A program made the position numbers and the translations under genes. From Schistocephalus solidus (Eukaryota > Platyhelminthes > Cestoda > Diphyllobothriidea > Diphyllobothriidae), in NCBI GenBank assembly GCA_017591395.1, contig WEDG01004026.1:1-64000 (forward strand): a stretch of 64,000 nucleotides of DNA, read 5' to 3'. Numbering within the stretch: position 1 is the first letter of the stretch; each line of letters starts with the position of its first letter. Positions 1 to 12,957 of the stretch are shown here, piece after piece. The notes below the pieces were generated by a model. That model saw only the letters and a list, made by a program, of their open reading frames with translations. It had not been told where the DNA came from and did no database searches.

Positions 1-1738
1 TGGAATTCCACGTGAAAGGCCCCTTTATTTCAACTATACACACAAAACCGATTTTTCATTGTACAAATATACAACTTTTATATGAAGCTCCACCTTTTCG
101 ACGAAAAATTTGATTAAGTGTTTTTGGACACGTTGGCTGCGTAGCTCACGCCGAGTTTTTCACAGAAGTCTTTCACAAATGAATGATCGTTTTATAAAAA
201 TGGCTCTTATTGTACAATAAGGATATCATTGGATGTTGGGCAAAGGGGTGTTGACAAAAAGCGTTTTATTATCCACGCGGTTTTTCTGACCGTAGCAACT
301 TCTGTTTCCGGCGATGTTTGCTTTGTCACAAGTGAATTCGTGCCCTGTATCAAGAATGTGTCTGGCCTATTTGGCCAAATGGTCAGGCTTCTTGACTTCT
401 AGTTGTTGTTCTTGTGAGAATGTTGAAGTGAATAACACGTTTGACTATAGTAATGGGAAACACATGCATTGCCTGATATCTTCCAGAAGGCTTGTTTCTT
501 TTCAAGTGGACCAACGCTCCATAAATAACAAATATTCTTGACGACATTCAATTCGACGAGTCATATATACTTTTGATTAAGGTGATGTGCATAAATATTT
601 AAAAAAAGGAAGAGGCAGTAGCTGATCCATAAACACCGATGCATAATGTGGCCACTTATTGGCGCAGACACCAGATAAATATTGATGTATGCAGCACAGA
701 TGCAATGTTAACTGATTTTATCGCATTTCATCAAATCTGGCAACGAACTTCGAAACAAGCGTCACTAAATTTCAGATATTGTCTCAAAAGAACCTTCTTT
801 TATTAATCAATATCGCAGTTATTGTTATATGATTTATTGTTTTGCTGGATTATTCGAATCAATTTCAACAGTTTAAGATACCATATAAATGTACATCCTT
901 CTAAAATGTACTGTATTTCTCTATTGCCTTGTAAGATCATATTTTCTTCTTCATAATATGGACTTGAATAAATAGGAAATATTACCCTTTTAAAAAACCT
1001 TTAAACCATCAGGAATCTTTAGACCATTAAACGTGTTTTTTTAGTAATTTCCTTTGTCGATTTGTAAATGTTGGTCAATCTTTAAATACCATGGTACATG
1101 ACAGTCACAAGGTGATTGGATGTGCTCCAATGACTACGCAAGAGGCAGTTACATTGGAATGCCCAAATTTGTTGGACAAAAAGAAATCACCAGATTGAAA
1201 GAAGACAAATACATTTGTGGTAAGAGGCTATTTTATAATTGTTTCCAGCAAAAATTAAATTTAAATTACACACTTGCTGCACTAAGGTATAAGAGGAATA
1301 TAACATATACTAGCACATCAGAGTTTTGATGCGTTATTTAAGTAGAGCAGTATGTTTGATTGGGGAGCGCTGACATGCGTAAGTCATTTAAAAATTGTAA
1401 ATGTCGTCCAAAGAAACCCAGCCCATCTAACAATATAATGAAGTGGCATTAAAAATGCCACCAGTAATATCGTTGCTTCTTGACGATTTCCATGATTACC
1501 GTGGTTCTTGACAAATAGAACAGTCTATAAAAGTAATCATTAAATAAATCGCTAAAGGTCCATGTTCAATTGCAACGAAACCCACTTTCGCATAAATTGT
1601 TTTATTGAGAATCGAAAACACAAAAGGATTTTTTTAAACGCGTAAGCCTTTTTCCTCAAAAACACTGAACTGACCAGTAGTGTTTTTCCAGCATACAGTT
1701 TCAAAACCCAAAAGAATGCATGCGTGGGACCATCATTT
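1..1738. other. AT-rich sequence with no recognisable gene
   Basis: I see no gene, RNA or mobile-element domain here. Short open frames occur at 314-541 (75 codons) and 1120-1329 (69 codons) on the plus strand. Neither has a recognisable motif, and both sit in AT-rich sequence where such lengths are expected by chance. The stretch shows no obvious similarity to the satellite or spacer sequences that follow. It is best treated as unassigned, low-copy-looking flank. Confidence 0.5.
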
Positions 1739-4700
1739 TACATTTCAATGAACATTTGGATTGAAAATAATTAACCACTGTGGAATAACCACGTTATGCC
1801 CAGCTGCTGCGTGACGCAGCAACGAGGGTTTCGGCTCCGCAGTGGATCCGCCAGCGTTCTCTATGCCGTTTCTGATATATGGACACAACTGAATAATCAA
1901 ATAAATAATTTCTGAAATTAAAAAAGGCAGTACATTCAGTCAGATGATTCGGACATGATATTTTAGGGTCCGACTCAAAATAACAATGAACATTTGGATC
2001 GAAGACAATCAACCACTCTGGAATAACCACGAAATGCTCATTCAACAAGCAAGTAGTACCCCAAGTAGTATGAATCGTATATGGCACATATAATATACCG
2101 TTCTTCCAACACAGGAACTAGCTTTAAGCCCAGACACGTGTTTCGCCGATGCTTCTGCTTCTTTGTGACGCGGCAACGAGGGGTTCGGCTCCTCAGTTGG
2201 TCCCCTAGCGTTCTCTATGCGGTTTCTGGTATATGGACTACAGATAATAATCAAGGAAATAATTTCTTAAATTATTAAGTGCACGACATGGAGTCAGATG
2301 ATTCGGACATAACCTTTTAGGGTCAAACCCGAAATTTCAATGAACATATGAATCGAAGACAATCAACCACAGTGGAATAAACACATAGTGCCCATACTAC
2401 AAACACGTAGAACTGCAAGTAGTATGAATCGTATATGGCACATATATTATGCCGTACTTTAAACACACGAACTAGCTAAAAGCTCTAGCACGTGTTTTGC
2501 CGATGTTTCTGATGCTACGTGACGCAGCAACGAGGGGTTTGGCTCCTCAGTTGGTCCACTAGCGTTATCTTTGCGGTTTCTGGTATATGGACTACAGATA
2601 ATAATCAAGGAAATATTTTTTTAATTATTAAGTGCACGACATGGAGTCAGATGATTCGGACATGACTTTTTAGGGTCAGACCAGAAATTTCAATGAACAT
2701 TTGGATCGAAAAAAATAATCACTGTGGAATAACCACGTTATGCGCATTCTACAATCAAGTAGTACTTTAAGTAGTATGAATCGTATATGACACATATACT
2801 ATGCCGTACTTCCAACACAGGGACTAGCTTAAAGTTCAGACAAGTGTTTCGCATATGTTTCTGATGCTGCGTGACGCAGCAACGAGTGGTTTAACTCCTC
2901 AGTTGTTCCCCAAGAGTATTCTATGCGGTTTCTGGTATATGGACTCCACAGAATAATCAAGGTAATAATTTCTGAATTATTAAGTGCAAGACATGCAGTC
3001 AGATGATTTGGACATGACTTTTTAGGGTCAAACCTGAAATTTCAATGAACATTTGGATCGAAAATAATTAACCACTGCGGAATAACCACGTTATGCCCAT
3101 TCTACAATCAAGTAGTACTATTAGTAGTATGAATCGTATATGGCGCATATATTATATAGTTCTTCCGACCTAAGAACTAGCTCAATGCCCACGCACGTGT
3201 TTCGCAGATGTTTCAAGCTTCTGCGTGACGAAACAACAAGGGTTTCGGCTCCTCAGTGGATCCTCCAGCGTTCTCTATGCGGTTTCTGGTATATGGACAC
3301 CACTGAATAATCAAATAAATAATTTCTGAAATTAATAATGGCAGTACATTAAGGCAGATGATTCGGACATGATATTTTTAGGGTCAGACTCGAAATAACA
3401 ATGAACATTTGGATCGAAAACAATCAACCACTCTGGAATAACCACGAAATGCCCATTCTACAATCTAGTAGTACTTTAAGTAGTATGAATCGTAAATGGC
3501 ACATATATTCTGCCGTACTTCCAACACAGGGACTAGCTTAAAGCCCAGACACGTGTTTCGCCTATGTTTCTGATGCTGCGTGACGCACCAACGAGGTGTT
3601 CGGCTCCTCAGTTGGTCCCCCTAGCATTCTCTATGCGGTTTCTGGTATATGGACTACAGAGAATAATCAAGGAAATAATTTCTGAAATTATTAAGTGCAG
3701 GACATGGAGTCAGGTGATTCGGACATGACTTTTTAGGGTCAGACCCGAAATTACAATGAACATTTGGGTCGAAGACAATCAACCACTGTGGAATAACCAC
3801 GTAATGCCCATTCTACAAACAAGTAGTACTACAAGTAGTATGAATCTTATATGGCAAAGACATTATACCGTACTTCCGACATAGGTACTAGCTTAAAGCC
3901 CAGACACGTGTTTCGCCGATGTTTCTGCTGCTGCGTGACACAGCAACGAGGGGTTCGGCTCCTCAGTGGGTCCCCCAGCGTTCTCTATGCGGTTTCTGGT
4001 ATATGGACTCCAGAGAATAATCGGGGAAATAATTTCTGAAATTATTAAGTGCACGACATGGAGTCAGATGATTCAGACATAACCTTTTTAGGGTCAGACC
4101 CGAAATTTCAATGAACATTTGAATCGAAGTCAATCAACCACTGTGGAATAAACACATAATGCCAATACTACAAACAAGTAGAACTGCAAGTAGTATGAAT
4201 CGTATATGGCACATATATTATGCCGTTCTTTAAACACACGAACTAGCTAAAAGCTCTAGCACGTGTTTTGCCGATGTTTCTGATGCTACGTGACACAGCA
4301 ACGAGGGGTTTGGCTCCTCAGTTGGTCCACTAGCGTTCTCTTTGCGGTTTCTGGTATATGGACTACAGAAAATAATCAAGGAAATATTTTTTTTAATTAT
4401 TAAGTGCACGACATGGAGTCAGATGATTCGCACATGACTTTTTAGGGTCAGACCAGAAATTTCAATGAACATTTGGATCGAAAATAATTAACCACTGTGG
4501 AAAAACCACGTTATGCCCATTCTACAAGCAAGTAGTACCACAAGTAGTATGAATCGTATATGGCAGATATATTTTACCATTCTTCCAACACATGAACTAG
4601 CTTTAAGCCCAGACACGTGTTTCGCCGATGCTTCTGCTGCTTTGTGACGCAGCAACGAGTGGTTCGGCTCCTCACTTGGTCCCCTAGCGTTCTCAATGCG

Positions 4701-7700
4701 GTTTCTGGTATATGGACTACAGAGAATAATCGAGGAAATAATTTCTTAAATATGTAAATGCACGATATGGAGTCACATGATTCGGACTTTACTTTGTAGG
4801 GTCAGACCTGACATTTGAATGAACATTTGGATCGAAAATAATTAACCACTGTGGAATACCACGTTATGCCCATTCTACAATCAAGTAGTACTATAAGTAG
4901 TATGAATCGTATATGGCACTTATATTATGTAGTACTTCCAACACAGGAACTAGGTTAAAGCCCAGACCCATTTTTCGACGATGTTTCTGATGCTGCGTGA
5001 CGCAGCAACGAGGGGTTTGGCTCCTCAATTGGTCACCTAGCGTTCTCTATGCGGTTTCTGGTATATGGACTAGAGAGAATAATCAAGGAAATATTTTTTT
5101 AAATTATTAAGTGCAGGACATGGAGTCAGATGATTCGGACATGACTTTTTAGGGTCAGACCCGAAACTTCAATGAACATTTGGATCAAAAATAATTAACC
5201 ACTCTGGAATAACCACGTTATGCCCATTCTACAATCAAGTAGTACTATTAGTAGTATGAATCGTAAATGGCACATATATTATGCCGTACTTCCAACACAG
5301 GGACTAGCTTAAAAGCCCAGACACGTGTTTCGCCTATGTTTCTGATGCTGCGTGACGCAGCAACGAGGGGTTCGGCTCCTCAGGTGGTCCCCTAGCGTTC
5401 TCTATGCGGTTTCTGGTATATGGACTACAGAAAATAATCAAGAAAATAATTTCTGAAAATATTAAGTGCAGGATATGGATTCAGATGATTTAGACATAAT
5501 CTTTAAGGGTCAGACCCGAAATTTCAATGAACATTTGAATCGAAGACAATCAACTACCTTTGGAATAAACACATAATGTCAATACTACAAACAAGTAGAA
5601 CTACAAGTAGTATGAATCTTATATGGCACATATATTTTGCCGTACTTCAAACACAGGAACTAGCTAAAAGACCAGACACGTTTTTCGGCAATGTTTCTGA
5701 TGCTGTGTGATGCAGCAACGAGGAGTTCGGCTCCTCAGTTAGCCCCTTAGCGTTCTCTATGCGGTTTCTGGTAAATGGACTCCAGAGAATAATCAAGGAA
5801 ATAATTTCTGAAATTAATAAGTGCAGTTCATGGAGTCAGATGATTCGGACATGACGTTTTAGAGTCAGAATCAAAATAACAAGGAAAATTTGGATCGAAG
5901 ACAATCAACCACTGTCGAATAACCACGCTATGCCTATTCTACAAACAAGAAGTACTAAAAGTAGCATGAATCGTATATGGCACTTATATTTTGCCCTTTT
6001 TCGAACACAGGAACCAGCTTAAAGCCCAGACCCATGTTTCGCCGATGTTTCTGCTGCAGCGTGACGCAGCAACGAGGGGCTCGACTCCTTAGTTTGTCCC
6101 CCAGCGTTCTCTATGCTGTTTCTGGTATATGGACTCCAGAGAATAATCAAGGAAATAATTTTTGAAATTATAAGGTGCAGTATATGATGTCAGAGGATTC
6201 GGACATGACTTTTTAGAGTCAGACCCGAAATTTAATGAACATTTGAATCGAAGCATTTTAACCACTGTGGAATAATCACGTTATCCCCATTTTACAAGCA
6301 AGTAGTACTACAAGTAGTCTGAATCGTATATGGCACATATATTATACAGTTCTTCCGACAAAGGAACTAGCTTAACGCCCAGACACGTGTTTCGCCGATG
6401 TTTCTGCTGCTGCGTGACGCATCAACGAGGGGTTTGGCTCCTCAGTGGGTCCCCCAGCGTTCTCTATGCGGTATCTGGTATATGGACTCGAGAGAATAAT
6501 CAAGGAAATAACTTCTGAAATTATTAAGTGCATTTCATGGAGTCAGATGATTCGGACATGATCTTTTATGGTCAGACCCGAAATTCCAATGATCATTTGG
6601 ATCGAAGTATCTCCACTTTTGATGAATAACCACGTACTGCCCATTCTACAAACAAGTAATACTACAAGTAGTATGAATCGTATATGACACATATAATATA
6701 CCGTTCTTCCAAAACAGGAATTGCTTAAAGCCCAGACAAGTGCTTCGTCAATGTTTCCAGCTGCTGCCTGACGCAGCAACGAGGGGTTTGACTCCTCAGT
6801 TGGTCCCCCAGCGTTCTCTATACGGTTTGTGGTATATGGACTTCAGAGAATAATCAAGGAAATAATTTCTGAAATTATTAATTGCAGGTCATGGATTCAG
6901 ATGATTCGGACATGACCTTTTAGGGTCAGACCAAAAATTTTAATGAACATTTGGATTTAAAACAATCAACTACTGTGAAATAACCACGTTATGCCCATTC
7001 TACTAATCAAGTTGTACTACAAGTAGTATGAATCGTATATGGAACATATATTATACAGTTCTTCTGACAAAGGAACAAGCTTAAAGCCCAGACACGTGTT
7101 TCGCTGATGCTTTTCAATTGCTGCGTGACGCAGCAACGAGAGATTCGGCTCCTCGGTGGGTCCCCAAGCGTTCTGTATGCAGTTTCTGGTATACGGACTC
7201 CACTGAATTATCAAATAAATAATTTCTGAAATTAAAAGGTGCAGTACATGGAGTCAGATGATTCGGACATGACATTTTAGGATCAGACTCGAAATAACAA
7301 TGTTCATTTGGATCGAAGGCAATCAACCACTGATGAATAACCACGTAATGCCCATTCTACAAACAAGTAGTACTACAAGTAGTATGAATCGTATATGACA
7401 AATATAATATACCGTTCTTCCAACACAGGAACTAGCTTAAAGCCCAGACACGTGTTTCCCCCGATGTTTCTGCTGCTGCGTGACGCAGCAACGATGGGTT
7501 TGGCACATCAGTGTGTCCTTCAGCGTTCTCTATGCGGTTTCTGATGTATGGACTCCAGAATTTAATCAAGGACATAAATCATTAAATTATTAAGTGCAGG
7601 ACATGAAGTCTGATGATTCGAACATGCCTTTTTAGGGTCAGATCCGACATTTCAATGAACATTTGGATCGAAGGCAATCAACCACTGTGAAATAACCACG

Positions 7701-8688
7701 TACTGCCAATTCTATGAAAAAGTAGTACTACAAGTAGTATGAATCGCATATGGCACATATATTATACAATACTTTCGATAAAGGTTTCGCCAATTATTCT
7801 GCTGCTGCGTAACGCCGCAACGAGGGGTTTGGCTTTTCAGTGGGTTCCCTAGGGTTCTCTATGCGGTTTCTGGTATATTGACTTCAGATAATAACCACTT
7901 AAATACTTTGAAAAATTATTAAGTGAAGGACATGGGCTCAGAATATTCGGCCTTGCCTTTAAGGGTCAGACCCGAAATTTTAATGAACATTTGGATCGAA
8001 GACTATCAACCACTGTGAAATAACCACGTACTGCCAATTCTATGAAAAAGTAGTACTACAAGTAGTATGAATCGCATATGGCACATATATTATACAGTAC
8101 TCCGATAAAGGTACTAGGTAAAGCCACAGACACGTGTTTTGCCAGAGTTTGCTGCTGCGTGACGCAGCAACGAGAGGCTTGGCTTTTTCAGTCGGGTCCC
8201 TCAGCGTTCTCTATGCGGTTTCTCTGGTATATTGACTCAAAAATAATATTCAATTGCATACTTTCTGGAAATTTTTGAAGTTCAGGACATATTGTCAGCT
8301 TATTCGAGACATGACTTTTTAGTGTCAGACCAGCAATTTCAATAAACATTTTGATCGAAGAAAAATCAACCACTGTGAAATAACCACGTCATGCCAATTC
8401 TACAAAAGAATTAATACTTCAAGTTGTATGAATCGTATATGGCACATAAATTATACCGGTCGTCCGACATAGGTACTCAGCCCAGAGCCAGACATCGTTT
8501 TTTGTCGATATTTACTGCTGCTGCGTGACGCAGCAACGAGGTGTTCGGCTCCTCAATGGGTCACCCAGCGTTCTCTATGCAGTTTTTGGTGTGGCGGACT
8601 CCAGAGAATAATCAAGGACATAATTTCTGAAATTATAAGTGCAGGACATGGAGTCAGATTATTTGGACATGCCTTTTCATTGTCAGAC
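1739..8688 (+). repeat. 354-bp satellite array 1 (about 20 copies)
   Basis: Head-to-tail repeats with the landmark TGAATCG at 2071, 2424, 2777, 3130, 3486, 3841, 4196, 4550, 4903, 5257 and so on to 8429. Spacing is mostly 353-356 bp, with one short unit of 328 bp near 7740-8068. The first unit is internally deleted: near 1,800 the sequence jumps straight to the palindrome. Units diverge from each other by visible substitutions and small indels, so this is the oldest-looking of the five arrays. Each unit holds an E-box-like ACACGTGT, the 17-bp palindrome TGCTGCGTGACGCAGCA, a GAGGGG/CTCCTC hairpin with a UUCG-type loop, and often GTAGTACTAC. Open frames of about 62 codons in several units share the same peptide because the DNA is repeated. 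I infer they are not genes. The right-end units resemble the right ends of arrays 3 and 5. Confidence 0.93.
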
Positions 8689-9204
8689 TATGTGCACTAA
8701 ATTGGTTGGGCCTGACAGACATCCTCTTGTTTTTTAGCTACGCTGCCTAGAAAATCTGATGATCAAGGTAAGGAATCGGAACTCAATCTAAATAGGTCCA
8801 TTGAGAAATACAATAGATGATATCACAGATAAATTATTACCTTTCCTTAAAAAAATGCAATTATTTTATAATAATTTTCACATACGTTTTGGAAACTATC
8901 GAAACGGCAAGCACTTCCTGAGCATTTTTCGATAAATCACCTGTTTACATGGCAGTTTTTAATAGAATTTGGCTATAAAGTGACTGCTTCTTCGTAAAGA
9001 ATAGATATCGGGGTCTCAAATAAGTGTCATGTTTAGATGACTGTTTCTTATAAAGACACCTCTCCAAGAGATGGCGTCGTCAAGAGATTGACCTACCAGC
9101 TATTACAAATCTCTAATAAGGACTTATTTTAGTTTTCTCTTTGAATGGCCCTTTGTCTGCGTATAAGTGTGCAGCCCTTCAATATGCCTTATTTATTGAT
9201 TCAC

Positions 9205-9965
9205 AGGTACAATGCGGTTGCAATTGTTCGCAAATAGACCGCTGCCAATGAATTCCATAAACCCACATTCATCCTTTGCAGGCGTTGCAGGCACAATCAT
9301 TTGAATTAGAGGAACATTAACTGCTACTAGAAGATTGCGAACCCATTCGTAATATTTAAATAATATCCGGTATTGAAGGTACAATATGATGTGATCCTTT
9401 AATAGACATCCGGAAATATAAAAAACATTACAAAAGAAGAAATAATGCCTTTGTTTATAATGGAAGGAATATAAAGGAATATATTGTGGTTCCTCATATT
9501 TAATCAAAGGTATTTAATGTGGATTCGCAGATTTTACGTGCTTCAATTTGGTGTTTTTGGGTTTGCTCTACATATAATGTTTTTTCTTGATAATAGTTCT
9601 GCCTCCTGCAATTCCTCCAGGACGTTTCCAAACACAGGCCAAAATTAGGCTGACTGGGTGTTCCTTTATTGAAATGGACATTTTACGGAGATTTGCCTAG
9701 AGGCTCAATCGGAAGCCAAAACTTGCTCAAAACTGACAATAATGAAAGAAATTGACGTTTGCATGTGCTCACATGTCACCTTAAACCAGCAGCCAGTTGA
9801 CTTCAAACACATTTCGAAACTTTTTGCAGCTTGCAATGAACAGTTTTAATAAGGACTTATCTTTCGACGCACTCTGAAATGCCTCTTTATATGCTTCTTA
9901 AAAACTTTTTGAGTCCGTTGCGAAAATAAAAGTGAACGAGACATCTGACAATGTTAAATATTTCC
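9205..9965 (+). repeat. Internal diverged duplication, block A
   Basis: This block aligns over its whole length with block B at 10,450-11,240. Both contain, in the same order, a TACAA-CGCGGT/TGCGGT segment, ACCGCTGCCAA, CCCATTCGTAATA, GATCCTTT-ATAGACATC, GGGTTTGCTCTAC, TTTTGCAGC and CATCTGACAATG-type ends. Identity is clearly below that of the 11.6-kb copies, so the duplication is older. On the minus strand both blocks can be read with a shared YYEWV...VAV...LIQ peptide core. No family is recognised and both frames are interrupted. Confidence 0.6.
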
Positions 9966-10449
9966 TTTGTTCCTGGTATCTTAGTGATAATAGTAAGTTA
10001 TACTTTCTATGACAATTTTCAACAACTTTTTATGTTCATAAATAACTTTTACCCCCAGTTTAGGCAAGATATTTATTTCAGTTCTGATTTAAAAAGTACC
10101 CAATAAAGAAAAACCCGAGACGATGACACCTTCTCAAAAATTGCAAATGTGGTTTTCGTCTTTAAATAATCATTCAATAACCAAAATAGTTGGTTCAATA
10201 AATATCTCTGAAATTCTTAGAAGGAAACTTAAACAATAGCTGTGAAACTTTCCTTCGAACAGTTTCGTGGAGAGTGCAATCGCTCTTAACAACGTTCGTC
10301 CATGTAGCCTGGGTTTTTGAGTTATCTGTTTGCAATAGCATTTTGGAGACCCCCCATCTCAAGCAAATCAAAACCGATATTATGCCAATTGTTTTTTCTT
10401 GAAAGATAAAGGTAACGCATTCATTTTTATAAATTGTCAATGTAAAAAA

Positions 10450-11240
10450 AGGTACAACGCGGTGGCATTGGTTCGCAACATACCGCTGCCAAGAAAAATT
10501 CATAAATCCAACTTATCCTTCACGGTATGTTGCTAAAGTTTAACCCACAGTTTCTAAAGCACGCAAGATCAATTGAATTAGAGAAACCTGAACTGCTACT
10601 TGAAATTTGCAAAACCCATTCGTAATACTTAGATAAAATCAGAATTCAACGTTAAATATTAAGCGATCCTTTGATAGACATCAGGAAATATTGAAGTATA
10701 AAAAGCAGAACAAATAATTTGGTTGATGGCACAAAGATAATATGTTTGCCCATTCCAATCAAAAAAGATTATATTGTAGTTACAAAGATTTAATTAAAGG
10801 CATTTACTGTTGATTGGCAGATAATTGTGCCCTGTAGGGTTTGCTCTACTTATAAGGTTTATCCTCGATACTGTTTCCTCTTCATGTAATATCTTTAGGA
10901 GTTTTATAGACAATTTAATATTGCTTATTTTGCTGTCATTTATTCACATGGAAATTTACGGAGAATGGCCTCAGATGATGAATCGTGAGCCAAAACCCCT
11001 GATCGAGCCTGACAAGAATGAAAAACTGCCGCTTTTATGTGCGCACATGTCACATCAAACAAGTAGCCTTTTGACACAAAACACATGTTTTAACGTTTTG
11101 CAGCCTGCCATAAAATGATGACAGTAGGACTCATCTTATGGCGCTTTCGAACAACCCCTCGATATGCTTCAATCCAAACGTCTTTCTGAGCGCAGAGCGA
11201 AAATAAAAGTGTAAGACGTCTGACAATGTTACATGCGTAG
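10450..11240 (+). repeat. Internal diverged duplication, block B
   Basis: This is the paralogue of the block at 9,205-9,965, offset by about 1.25 kb. The part from 10,808 onward is also the left part of every short spacer, so block B survives there in truncated form. The alignment is by eye and a pairwise alignment would give the true identity. Confidence 0.6.
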
Positions 11241-12957
11241 CCGCAACATTTTCCGTATCATTTCGTTTTGGAGCAAAATTACAAGGCAAGTGTAGGTGTT
11301 CTTAAATATAATGTTGCTAGGAAGCATCTTTGGAAAAATTGGTAATCAAATATAATCTGTCGTTGGTGTAACGCAATTAATATGCACAGTTTTTAAAGAA
11401 CAGACGATCAAATAAATAAGACGAACATTAAATTACACTCGTAATTTTGCAAACCATAATTATGACAAATATGAATGCACTTGCATACACTTGGCAAAAC
11501 GTTTAAGCGATATAATGTCTTTTTAGTATTTTCAGGTGATCGTTATGCATAACATTAACCATATCATAGAAATATCCCTTCGGTTTGAAGCGCGCCTGAC
11601 GTAAAGTTCACACGAGGGATACATTTTTAATTTACTTTTACAACACATATGTTTACTGGATAATTCTTTTTAATTACTCCTCTTCTCGAACATGCCACTT
11701 TGCTGTCATCTTACTGCCAGAATAATAAATGCTCCCTTGTATCTTTGTGTTAATGGAAAAGTACTACTAAAACAACAACCGTTTAACAGATCGGCATTTT
11801 TCCCTTGAATAAAATGTATTCTACGTTAGGCTGAAAAATTTATTTTACGTTCTGATTTGAGAGAAAGCTACCCCATAAAAGTAATGCTGTGCCAAAGACC
11901 CTACTTAAATTTCAAAAAGTAGCATTGATCGAATTTATGTAGATAAATTATCTTGCAATTACGACAGAGTGGGTTCACATAAGCTTTTCTGGCCTCCTTA
12001 AAACGTAAACTTGAACCAAAATATAAACAAATACCTGCGAACAAAAAGGTTTTTGTATGCATCTTTAAACTCTTAATGTTCAACAATTTTAATGTATTAT
12101 TTCAGACTTTTTGTTAAAACGAAAAGTCGAAAAACCCATAGACGTCTGTTGAAGTTGACATCCCAAGACATATTTTTGCACATACACCAGTAATACAAAT
12201 GTTTCTTTTTAAGCAAGCTGCTGCCACAAGAATATAAATATAAATTCTGGTCTGCGGGTGTCAGAACAAAATTATCAGGTATCGAGGTAGAGACAAGACT
12301 TAATTTGATAAGTGACCGTTAATTTGAACATTAAATTTTGTCTTTGCAAATACATTATTTGTTATAGTAGAAATTACGCAACCATGATTGCCTTTAAAAA
12401 CGTCATTATCACAACGCCCATGCGCATTTCTGTGCGTAATACCAAAGTAATCTAGCTCAATTTCAAAAAGCTTTAACAGACGCACACATAACGGCAGCCC
12501 GTGACAAAGCATTTACGGCCTAAAGCGCTCTATTGTAAAAAGAAGAACTTTTGTGTATTGCGCCTGACACCAGCTTTCATGATGTTTTTAAAGAATGACA
12601 TTGCAGGTATTACATTTTCAAACTTTAACGAATGCCCACAAACAAAAGAGCAGTTCGAACTGCGCATAGTGCATATTGATTTTATATTGGGACACAAAAG
12701 CCAATACCACTTATACCGAGAATCATCGCTTCATTTGACATATCCGACGAAACATTTAAATTTGATAAGGCCACAATTTTTGGGAGCAAAGTTACAATCG
12801 CGTTAGCCGTGTGTCATGGGAGTCATGGTTTAAGTAGCCCCATAATTTTACTCGAGTTCAATGACCTACCCGAGCCATATTTGGTGTTAAAAAGGTCAGT
12901 TTGGTCAAATACATTTTTTCATCGGGGAGCGCACAGGCAAGCATATTTTACCAATGC

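Larger units (their letters stand above)
8689..12957 (+). repeat. Long spacer between satellite arrays, copy 1
   Basis: A 4.27-kb non-satellite segment starting TATGTGCAC and ending ACCAATGCT, exactly where satellite sequence stops and resumes. The satellite is interrupted in different unit phases at the two edges, so this is not a clean insertion into one unit. I see no terminal inverted repeats and no coding domain. Several short open frames exist, such as 9193-9507 and 10195-10503 on the minus strand, but they are broken or shifted in other copies. The left end holds a candidate 30-nt microexon-like segment at 8738-8767. Two diverged paralogous blocks lie inside, at about 9,205-9,965 and 10,450-11,240. 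Bases about 8,790-10,808 are absent from the short spacers. Confidence 0.8.

Noticed and set aside
8738..8790. CTGATGATCAAGG as a hammerhead in the spacer
   Set aside because: CTGATGA is present, but no GAAA with a pairing stem II follows at a usable distance.
8689..12957. Long spacer as an inserted transposon
   Set aside because: I found no terminal inverted repeats, target-site duplication, LTRs or transposase/RT domain. The satellite is interrupted at different unit phases on the two sides.
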